Shown here: positions 6,815-12,904 of the stretch, in pieces
How positions within the stretch are numbered: the first letter of the stretch is position 1
How the letters are laid out: the number at the start of each line of letters is the position of its first letter
Source: Campylobacteraceae bacterium
Lineage (GTDB): Bacteria; Campylobacterota; Campylobacteria; Campylobacterales; Sulfurovaceae
Assembly: GCA_027063105.1 (NCBI GenBank)
Contig: JAMOSL010000075.1
Coordinates: 1-12,904 of the forward strand
Length of the DNA: 12,904 nucleotides
Direction of reading: 5' to 3'
Position numbers and translations under genes: made by a program
Notes under the pieces: generated by a model
The model's input: only the letters and a program-made list of their open reading frames with translations
Databases searched by the model: none
Told to the model about the DNA's origin: nothing

Positions 6815-8473
6815 TTATCCTATATCTATATTAAACATTTTTCTATAATACTCTTTTGCCATTCTTCCAGAGTTAAAATCATCTTCTATTTCAGACATGG
6901 CACTTTTCATAATTTCTACCCATTCTTTTGGTTGATTATAATATAGAGGTATAATTTTCTTTTCTAATACTTCCATCATATTATAGTGATCTTGTTTATC
7001 TTGTTCTGCTATTGGTAGAGTGTGGTCTGAATGGGGAATTGTAAATGCATTTTTTCCATCTCTTGCAAACTCTGGATGCCAACCATCATCAATAGAAAAA
7101 TGAATAGAACCGTTCATACTGGCAGTCATTCCACTTGTTCCACTAGCTTCTCTTGTAATTCTTGGAGTATTTAACCATATATCACTACCATGTTTTAGAA
7201 GTTTCGATAAATTTAATTCATATCCTGTTAATACAGCCATATTTTTATAATGTCTGCTAACTCTAATAAGTTCATTAAATGTATTTATAGCTCCTGTATC
7301 GAAGGGATAGGGTTTTCCTGCCCAAATAATTTGCACTGGTGTATCAATATTATTGATTAGTTCATTAAATCTCTTTAAATCATATAATAATAAATCAGGT
7401 CTTTTATACTCTGCAAATCTTCTTGCCCATACAATAGTTAAAACTTCTGGATCAAACATTTTTCCTGTTTGGTCTGCAACTACTCCAAATAGTAGTTTTT
7501 TTAGGTGTTTTTTTCTTGCCATAACTTCATAATCTTCATGCTCATCTAATGCACGAATTAGAGTTTTATCTGTCCAATATTTTTTATTTTGAGCATTTGT
7601 TATTGATATTATTTCACAACGGTTATCAACCCAATCCCACATCTCATTTGCCACTTTTCCATGTATTTTAGATACAGCATTAGCAATTTTAGCTGTACGC
7701 AATGCTCCTACCGTTAAACTAAATGTATCATTATCTTCACTATATCCTGCAATATCTTTTACCACATCTAAAGAGTGACCATTAAAGAAACCCATTTCAT
7801 GCAAAAAGTGTATGTTATGCTCTTCGTTTCCTGCTGTTTCAGGTGTATGAGTCGTAAATACAATATGCTTTTTTAGCTCTTCTTTCGTCTGATAATGTTT
7901 TCCATATAATTCAAATACTAATGGCAATGCATGACCTTCATTCATATGATATATATCAACTTTATGATTCAATGCCTCTAATACTTTTGTTCCCCCAATT
8001 CCTAATACTATCTCTTGAGCAACTCTTGTTCTATCATTTGCATCATATAATTTATGTGTAATAGTTCTTGATAAATAATCATTTTCATCTACATCTGTTG
8101 AGAGAAGTATCATTGGAGCAGTTCCAAATATCTCTGGAGACACTAAAAATGCTTTAATTCTAACATCAACATTATCTATTTTAACGGTAATGTGTACATC
8201 TAACTCTTTTAAAAATGAATAAAATTTTCTTCTAAATGTAGGTTGTAAAATTCCATCTTCATTTCTTGATTGGTCATAATATCCAAAGCTCCAAAGAAGT
8301 CCAATACCTACTATATTTTGTTTTAAATCATAAGCACTTCTCATATGCGAACCAGCTAGAAAACCTAGTCCTCCAGAGTATATTTTTAAAGATTGACTAA
8401 CTGCAAATTCCATTGAGAAATAGGCAACACTTTTTTTATATTTTTGATTTATATCATAAGTATGTAATTTCAT
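6815..8473 (-). CDS. glgP: Glycogen phosphorylase-like GT35 protein lacking the PLP lysine
   Basis: This 552-residue protein matches the short alpha-glucan phosphorylase branch, smaller than the 800-residue classical enzymes. Visible motifs are VAYFSMEF (16-23), YSGGLGFLAG (32-41), YHMNEGHALP (175-184), THTPETAGNEEH (208-219), the phosphate-site ARRFAEYKR (350-358) and EASGTSGM (442-449). In GT35 enzymes the residue after that last motif is the lysine that holds pyridoxal phosphate; here it is T450 (ACT codon at 7126-7124). The rest of the pocket looks intact, and the frame is unbroken, so this is not a decayed gene. It may bind PLP without a covalent link, use another donor, or have a regulatory role. 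From memory, the YSGGLGFLAGSHMRSAYDL and HTPETAGNEEH segments resemble a Bacteroidota-type subgroup. It follows pgi by 7 bases. Fold is confident; phosphorylase activity is not. Confidence 0.82.
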   Translation of the reverse strand: MKLHTYDINQKYKKSVAYFSMEFAVSQSLKIYSGGLGFLAGSHMRSAYDLKQNIVGIGLLWSFGYYDQSRNEDGILQPTFRRKFYSFLKELDVHITVKIDNVDVRIKAFLVSPEIFGTAPMILLSTDVDENDYLSRTITHKLYDANDRTRVAQEIVLGIGGTKVLEALNHKVDIYHMNEGHALPLVFELYGKHYQTKEELKKHIVFTTHTPETAGNEEHNIHFLHEMGFFNGHSLDVVKDIAGYSEDNDTFSLTVGALRTAKIANAVSKIHGKVANEMWDWVDNRCEIISITNAQNKKYWTDKTLIRALDEHEDYEVMARKKHLKKLLFGVVADQTGKMFDPEVLTIVWARRFAEYKRPDLLLYDLKRFNELINNIDTPVQIIWAGKPYPFDTGAINTFNELIRVSRHYKNMAVLTGYELNLSKLLKHGSDIWLNTPRITREASGTSGMTASMNGSIHFSIDDGWHPEFARDGKNAFTIPHSDHTLPIAEQDKQDHYNMMEVLEKKIIPLYYNQPKEWVEIMKSAMSEIEDDFNSGRMAKEYYRKMFNIDIG

Positions 8474-8480
8474 TTATTCT

Positions 8481-9722
8481 TTATTCTCCTAAATTCTTAT
8501 ATAAAATAACTTTTCCCAATTCAACACCAGGTTGATTATATGTATCAACATTTAACATTGCTCCAACTAGAGAAGTTAAAACTTCATAATATGCTAATAA
8601 TGCTCCAATATTTTCAGCTGTAATTTTATCTATACTTATAGTATCTGTATCAATTCCTGATTCTATAATACTTTGTTTTGTAGCATCAGCTTGAGCATTA
8701 ATTAGCGTATTAAAACTTGTTCCATTAATGAAGTCAGTTTTTTCTATACCTTTTAATGTAATATTCGGTACATTTAAATCTCTTTCAAAATCTTCTATTG
8801 TTATAAATGTAATAATCTTGTCTTTTGGACCTTCTATTATTAATTGTAGAAATGAGTGTTGGTCAACTGCTCCTGTAAGTCCAATAGGTGTAAGTCCTAC
8901 TCTGTTCCCTTCTATATCTATTTTGCCTAAAGATTCTCCCCATAATTGAACAAACCATTTTGTAAGATTTTCTAATCTATCTGCATAAGAGAATAAAACA
9001 CTAATTGGTTTAGTTGATGAATTATTATATAGATAACAAGCTTTTTCTAAAATATGATTTTCTTTGTTATTAAAAAAACTCTCAATAAAGTTACCTGCTC
9101 CCTTTAAAATAGCTTTAGTATCATATCCAGCAACAGTTAATGGGATAATTCCAACAGCACTAAGTACAGAAAATCTACCACCAACATTATCTGGTATATT
9201 GAATTCATTTAACCCATGATGTTTTGCAAAATTGGATAACACAGAATTATTGTCTGTAATTGCAAATAATTTCTTACTATCTTCCCCATCTAAATCAATA
9301 TCCAAGTATTTAATAAGAGTTTTAAGTGTAGATGTTGTTTCTATAGTTGAACCAGATTTAGAAATTATGAAGAAAATAGCATTCTCTTTATCTATTTTAC
9401 CTATAGTTTCTAATAGAGTTATTGGGTCAGAGTTTTCCAAAAACAACATCTCTTTAGTATTCTTACTATAAGGTTGTAGAATTGATTCTATAGCCTTGAT
9501 TCCTAAAGACGAACCACCAATACCCATTATCACAACCTGTTTTATATTATCAAAATTCATCTTTTCTATACGCTCAATATGAGAGAGAGAGTCTGTAGGA
9601 AGATCGTAATAACCAATCTTCTTACTATCTCTTTCCTCTTTAAGTGTATCAAATGCATTCTGGATAATCGTTTCTTTGTTGTTTTCTGTTTGCTTAATAT
9701 AGTTTGAAGTAAACTTTAACAT
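8481..9722 (-). CDS. pgi: Glucose-6-phosphate isomerase, short form
   Basis: This 413-residue protein interconverts glucose 6-phosphate and fructose 6-phosphate. It is the short bacterial form, clearly smaller than the roughly 550-residue E. coli enzyme. It has two SIS-type sugar-phosphate isomerase lobes: MGIGGSSLG (66-74), the phosphate loop SKSGSTIET (121-129), NVGGRFSVLS with R183, WGESLGK with the likely base E263, DQHSF with H289 and ELGKVIL with K404. It begins the carbohydrate cluster, 46 bases after ribBA, with an AAAGGA ribosome site 6 bases before the ATG. Its last codons carry the AGGAG site for glgP, binding the two genes together. In context it joins glucan-derived glucose phosphate to the PfkA substrate. 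A phosphoglucomutase, needed to turn glucose 1-phosphate into glucose 6-phosphate, is not in this window. Confidence 0.95.
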   Translation of the reverse strand: MLKFTSNYIKQTENNKETIIQNAFDTLKEERDSKKIGYYDLPTDSLSHIERIEKMNFDNIKQVVIMGIGGSSLGIKAIESILQPYSKNTKEMLFLENSDPITLLETIGKIDKENAIFFIISKSGSTIETTSTLKTLIKYLDIDLDGEDSKKLFAITDNNSVLSNFAKHHGLNEFNIPDNVGGRFSVLSAVGIIPLTVAGYDTKAILKGAGNFIESFFNNKENHILEKACYLYNNSSTKPISVLFSYADRLENLTKWFVQLWGESLGKIDIEGNRVGLTPIGLTGAVDQHSFLQLIIEGPKDKIITFITIEDFERDLNVPNITLKGIEKTDFINGTSFNTLINAQADATKQSIIESGIDTDTISIDKITAENIGALLAYYEVLTSLVGAMLNVDTYNQPGVELGKVILYKNLGE

Positions 9723-9768
9723 AAACTGTCCTTTATAAAAATATACTTATATTTTATAGTAAAAATGC
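9723..9768 (-). promoter_or_regulatory. Short spacer before pgi with a possible -10 box and a ribosome site
   Basis: The 46 bases between ribBA and pgi hold a TATAAA hexamer (9758 down to 9753) and an AAAGGA ribosome site (9734-9729). No -35 box or terminator stem is seen. The spacing allows either a separate promoter for the sugar cluster or simple read-through from ribBA; the sequence does not decide. Confidence 0.35.
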
Positions 9769-10800
9769 TTATATCTCTATCTTTTCAATAACATCTAACC
9801 CAAATCCACTAAGACCTACAAATTCTGTTTCCTTATTAGTAGTTAATAGCTTGATATTTTTAATTCCCATATCTTTTAAAATTTGAGCACCTATACCAAA
9901 TTCTTTTGCTTGTTCTTTTGATATTATTTTTGTATCTAAGAAAATTAGTATACCTCCATTATGTTTTAAATAATCTAATGATTTTGTCATAGATATAAAT
10001 CTTTTTTGGTCAAGAATAAGGTCTATATCAACTCCTATATTATGAAATTTTACATTAGCTGTTTCATGAGATTTGTAAAATTGTATCACTTTATGAACTC
10101 TTCCAATATGATCTTGATAATTAACCTGAATAGCTTTTGTATCTAAAATTTCTATTTCTTCTTCAGATATTTTTTTTACAAGCTTTTCATTTGCCAATCG
10201 ATATGCAACTATATCAGATATATATACAATTATCATATTGTGTTTTTTTGCAAAAATTTCTAGGTCATCTTTCCTTGCCATCTCTCCGTCGTCTTTAATG
10301 ATTTCACATATAACTCCTGCTGGAGCTAATCCTGCCAATTTACATAAATCTACTGAACCTTCTGTATGACCAGTTCTTACTAAAACACCACCATCTTTAG
10401 CAATTAATGGAAATATATGCCCTGGACGAACAAAATCTTCTGATGAGGTCAATGGATTTGCTAACTTTGATATACAATCATCTCTTTCTCCTGCAGATAT
10501 TCCTGTAGATGCAGTTGTTGAGTCAATAGACACAGTGAATGCAGTTTCATGATTTGATATATTATTTGCAACCATTGGCATTAAATCAAGTTTTATAGCA
10601 AGTTTCTTTGTAATAGGTGTGCATATTAAACCTCTAGCTTCTTTAGCCATAAAGTTAACCATATTAGGAGTAGAAAAAGTAGCTGCGTAAACTAAATCAC
10701 CTTCATTTTCTCTGTCTTCATCATCCATCATAATAACCATTTTACCTTTTTTAATTTCGTTAATGGCTTTTTCAACTCTCTTGATTGCATCTTTTGGCAT
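9769..10800 (-). CDS. ribBA: 3,4-dihydroxy-2-butanone 4-phosphate synthase with degenerate GTP cyclohydrolase II domain
   Basis: This 343-residue protein has an intact RibB domain at about residues 1-205, which makes dihydroxybutanone phosphate from ribulose 5-phosphate for riboflavin. Its metal and substrate motifs are complete: DDEDRENEGD (26-35, metal-binding E28), RPGH (125-128), RTGHTEGSVDL with H145, and CEIIKDDG with E166. The C-terminal part (about 221-343) aligns with RibA only in fragments: IGRVH near its start and FGIGAQILKDMGIKNIKLLT at its end. The zinc-binding cysteines and the EGRGIGL-type catalytic loop of GTP cyclohydrolase II are gone, so that activity is very unlikely. Campylobacterota such as Helicobacter pylori pair a protein of this kind with a separate ribA gene. 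An AGAGG ribosome site lies before the ATG. No FMN riboswitch is seen upstream. Confidence 0.93.
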   Translation of the reverse strand: MPKDAIKRVEKAINEIKKGKMVIMMDDEDRENEGDLVYAATFSTPNMVNFMAKEARGLICTPITKKLAIKLDLMPMVANNISNHETAFTVSIDSTTASTGISAGERDDCISKLANPLTSSEDFVRPGHIFPLIAKDGGVLVRTGHTEGSVDLCKLAGLAPAGVICEIIKDDGEMARKDDLEIFAKKHNMIIVYISDIVAYRLANEKLVKKISEEEIEILDTKAIQVNYQDHIGRVHKVIQFYKSHETANVKFHNIGVDIDLILDQKRFISMTKSLDYLKHNGGILIFLDTKIISKEQAKEFGIGAQILKDMGIKNIKLLTTNKETEFVGLSGFGLDVIEKIEI

Positions 10801-10837
10801 TCTATTTTTTCCTCTTGATTATATTTTATTTAAAGGC

Positions 10838-10843
10838 ATTATA
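10838..10843 (-). promoter_or_regulatory. ribBA: -10 box of the ribBA promoter, extended type
   Basis: Read on the minus strand this is a perfect TATAAT preceded by TGG, giving the extended TGnTATAAT form, 37 bases before the ribBA start codon. There is no good -35 hexamer about 17 bases further up, only T-rich DNA, in line with Campylobacterota sigma70 promoters. The implied leader of about 30 bases is too short for a riboswitch. Confidence 0.7.
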
Positions 10844-10897
10844 CCACCTCCATCTTTAGCTTATAGAAAAACTTTTTTTATTTTTTTGAAATAATCC

Positions 10898-10926
10898 TTG
10901 ACAATAATAATTTTTTGAGCTATAAT
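10898..10926 (+). promoter_or_regulatory. Consensus sigma70 promoter of the tRNA operon
   Basis: TTGACA at 10898-10903 and TATAAT at 10921-10926 are both exact consensus hexamers with an ideal 17-base spacer. The bases after the -10 box (GCCGTCC) are GC-rich, like the discriminator of stringently controlled stable-RNA promoters. Transcription should start near 10933, about 27 bases before tRNA-Gln. The promoter is back to back with that of ribBA. Confidence 0.9.
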
Positions 10927-10934
10927 GCCGTCCA

Positions 10935-10954
10935 CATAAGAAATTTAACTTATG
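10935..10954 (+). other. Inverted repeat in the tRNA operon leader
   Basis: CATAAG (10935-10940) and CTTATG (10949-10954) pair around an 8-base AT loop, in the transcribed leader just before tRNA-Gln. The stem has 6 pairs, mostly A-T. It may be a weak processing hairpin or chance in AT-rich DNA. Confidence 0.3.
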
Positions 10955-10959
10955 AGTGT

Positions 10960-11033
10960 TGGGGTATCGCCAAGCGGTAAGGCACTAGTTTTTGGTACTG
11001 GTATCGGGGGTTCGAATCCCTCTACCCCATCCA
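10960..11033 (+). tRNA. tRNA-Gln(UUG)
   Basis: The 74 bases fold into a full cloverleaf with CCA encoded. The acceptor stem TGGGGTA/TACCCCA pairs perfectly, with the U1-A72 pair typical of bacterial tRNA-Gln. The anticodon stem CTAGT/ACTGG closes the loop TTTTGGT with anticodon TTG at 10992-10994. The T-arm is GGGGG-TTCGAAT-CCCTC. The discriminator base (11030) is T, whereas E. coli tRNA-Gln has G. It is first in the tRNA operon, 16 bases before the first tRNA-fMet. Confidence 0.97.
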
Positions 11034-11049
11034 TATTATTTATAATTGT

Positions 11050-11126
<77 letters not shown>

Positions 11127-11158
11127 ATTTAATTTGAAAAATGTAAGTTTATAATTAT

Positions 11159-11235
<77 letters not shown>

Positions 11236-11252
11236 ATTTAATTTATAACTAT

Positions 11253-11329
<77 letters not shown>

Positions 11330-11479
11330 GTTTAAACTTTAAAATACTTAAAAAGTATTATTCTCCTAAAACAATATTTTCCTCGGAATTTTTTAAATAT
11401 TAACTCTTAACCTTATTGTAAGAAGGTTTTAATATTAAAGTATATATAATCATTCAATAAACTAAGGAATTTCTATAAT
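11330..11479 (+). promoter_or_regulatory. Spacer with weak hairpins, a palindrome, a -10 box and a ribosome site
   Basis: This 150-base AT-rich gap contains a 7-pair stem AATACTT/AAGTATT (11343-11359) without a T-run and a second stem AACCTT/AAGGTT (11409-11430) ending in four T bases. The second is the better candidate for ending tRNA transcription, though weak. A perfect 12-base palindrome (11428-11439) sits just upstream of TATAAT (11445-11450), the probable -10 box of the next gene. AAGGAA (11464-11469) is its ribosome site. Confidence 0.5.
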
Positions 11480-12904
11480 ATGAGTGTAAAAAAATCAAAA
11501 ATTAGTAATATTGTTAGTGTTGACCCATATACTTCAAAATTTTATACTCTTAAAGATAATAGTATAAAACCACTCAAACGACTTACCTACAACACAGTAA
11601 ATTATGTCACTTCCTATTTAACTAATAAAGATATGATTACTACTAATGTAGAAATTGCTCATAGTATGGAAGAGAGTGATATTCCTGATATCATAGAGAC
11701 ACAGGTTTATGAAGATTTAGGACTTGACCAAGCTAATGAATATATGATTAAATATATTGAGGGTTTAGAAAATGAAGAAAACAGAGTATTTCATGTCTTT
11801 ATTATTGAACCAGAGATAATAGATGAATTATATCCTCCTACTTTAGAAGAGACAAAATATATAGATTTAATTATTCCTGCTCCATTACTTTATCAGGCTA
11901 TATATAAAAAAGAATTATTATATAGAACAGGGGTACACTGTTTTATATATTTCACACTTGAAGATACATTTATTACATTCTATAAAAATGGAGAATATTT
12001 ATATTCAAAATCTATAGAATACTCTTTAGAACATATATATGATAAGTATTGTGAATTGATAGGCGAAACAGTAGATAAAGCCGAATTTTTTAAAATTTTA
12101 GAGGTAGATGGTATAAAACCAGCAGATCCTATTGCTGAACAGAATTTTATAAAACTTTTTGGAGAAATTTTTATAAGTATTAATGATATTGTTATTTATG
12201 TAAAAAGAGCAAATGAATTAACTACAATAGATCAGATGTTTGTTGGAAGTTCAAAAGGTCCTATTATTGGACTTGACAATTATACAGAGAGTTATCTAGG
12301 GCTAAAATCTTCAGAACTTAATTTTGATTTTGAGATGGGTGCAGATGAATGGTATATTGATCAGTTTCAATATCTTATGTCTATTTTATCTCTGGATTAT
12401 TTAGACAATCCAGAGAGTACAGTTAATTTAACTATATTTGAGAGACCCCCAGAATTTTATAAACGAACTAGTGGACAGTTTATTATTTCAATAGTATCAG
12501 CTACTATGATAGGTATATCTTATCCATTATATTTTTTACTGGGTTCATATACCAATGATGCACATAATTTTATTCTAACGAAAGAAGAAGCTGATTTAAC
12601 AGCAGAGTCAAATAGATATAAGCAGATATTAGGAGATAAAAAAGCAGAAATAAAAAAACTAGATGGTAAAATTGATAAATTAACAATTAAATACAAAGCA
12701 AAAGAGCAGACGATAAAATCTATATATGATAAAAAGGTACATTATTATCTAAAGTCTGAATTATATTACAATTTTGCGAGTGATATTGAATCATTTGGTG
12801 TTAATGTTAGTGATATAAATAGTACTAATAATAATTTTATATTTAATATTTTTAGTGATGATAATAAAAAAATAACAGCATTAATTCAACATATATCTGA
12901 TAGA
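11480..12904 (+). CDS. GspL or PilM-PilN-like bitopic membrane protein, 3' end cut by window
   Basis: The frame runs 475 codons from the ATG at 11480 to the window edge without a stop; AAGGAA lies 10 bases upstream. Residues 1 to about 333 are polar and acidic, with no signal peptide, and include beta-alpha stretches that could be a worn actin-like fold. One hydrophobic segment follows (about 334-355), then a lysine/glutamate-rich coiled coil (about 371-415) and the start of a further, presumably periplasmic, domain. This order is that of GspL, or of PilM and PilN joined in one chain: inner-membrane platform parts of type II secretion and type IV pilus machines. I do not recognise a family-defining motif, so the assignment comes from architecture alone. 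Neighbours beyond 12904 would be decisive. It is transcribed away from the tRNA cluster, probably from its own promoter. Confidence 0.55.
   Translation, partial: MSVKKSKISNIVSVDPYTSKFYTLKDNSIKPLKRLTYNTVNYVTSYLTNKDMITTNVEIAHSMEESDIPDIIETQVYEDLGLDQANEYMIKYIEGLENEENRVFHVFIIEPEIIDELYPPTLEETKYIDLIIPAPLLYQAIYKKELLYRTGVHCFIYFTLEDTFITFYKNGEYLYSKSIEYSLEHIYDKYCELIGETVDKAEFFKILEVDGIKPADPIAEQNFIKLFGEIFISINDIVIYVKRANELTTIDQMFVGSSKGPIIGLDNYTESYLGLKSSELNFDFEMGADEWYIDQFQYLMSILSLDYLDNPESTVNLTIFERPPEFYKRTSGQFIISIVSATMIGISYPLYFLLGSYTNDAHNFILTKEEADLTAESNRYKQILGDKKAEIKKLDGKIDKLTIKYKAKEQTIKSIYDKKVHYYLKSELYYNFASDIESFGVNVSDINSTNNNFIFNIFSDDNKKITALIQHISDR

Noticed and set aside
7085..8473. glgP as a pseudogene because of the missing PLP lysine
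   Set aside because: The frame is unbroken, other motifs are kept, and the gene has close coupling to neighbours; divergence of function fits better than decay.
8728..8949. Plus-strand open frame inside pgi
   Set aside because: Shadow of the pgi coding strand; no ribosome site or family.
9232..9471. Second plus-strand open frame inside pgi
   Set aside because: Same reason: it overlaps conserved SIS-domain codons on the opposite strand.
10801..10837. FMN riboswitch before ribBA
   Set aside because: The leader after the -10 box is only about 30 bases and lacks the conserved multi-helix RFN element.
11343..11359. Intrinsic terminator after the last tRNA
   Set aside because: The stem is almost all A-T pairs and is not followed by a T-run, so it should be too weak to terminate.

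Overview
The window is AT-rich DNA that looks like a chromosomal segment of a Campylobacterota (epsilonproteobacterial) organism, perhaps Sulfurimonas- or Arcobacter-like. This rests on base composition, a RibBA with a worn-out cyclohydrolase half, a short Pgi, a DapC-type aminotransferase and terse promoters. The genus is inference. No mobile element, CRISPR array or rRNA gene was seen.

Positions 10800 down to 1 are on the minus strand and read right to left in three blocks. First is ribBA (riboflavin synthesis). Next, 46 bases later, is a tight five-gene carbohydrate cluster: pgi, a glycogen-phosphorylase-like gene (glgP), pgk, pfkA and a 93-residue stand-alone glycogen-binding (CBM48) protein. 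Gaps are 11 bases or less and pgk/pfkA overlap. After a 105-base gap comes a cell-envelope block: a DapC-like aminotransferase, an exported SH3/NlpC-P60 cell-wall hydrolase and an LtaS/MdoB-like membrane sulfatase-fold transferase that runs off the left edge.

A divergent promoter region (10801-10959) separates these from the plus-strand half. A near-perfect sigma70 promoter precedes tRNA-Gln(UUG) and three tandem initiator tRNA-fMet genes. After a 150-base gap comes a long gene, open at the right edge, with a cytoplasmic region, one membrane segment and a coiled coil. That layout resembles GspL or a PilM-PilN fusion of type II secretion/type IV pilus systems.

Functionally, the carbohydrate cluster could link a stored alpha-glucan to upper glycolysis: glucan to sugar phosphate (GlgP), G6P to F6P (Pgi), F6P to F1,6BP (PfkA), with Pgk in the lower half and the CBM48 protein as a possible glycogen tether or sensor. 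Three features are unusual. The phosphorylase has threonine where the PLP Schiff-base lysine is expected. PfkA seems to lack most of the bacterial allosteric-site basic residues. All three initiator tRNAs have a non-Watson-Crick T-stem. No wholly new system is evident; the divergent phosphorylase plus free CBM48 protein is the best candidate for new biology.
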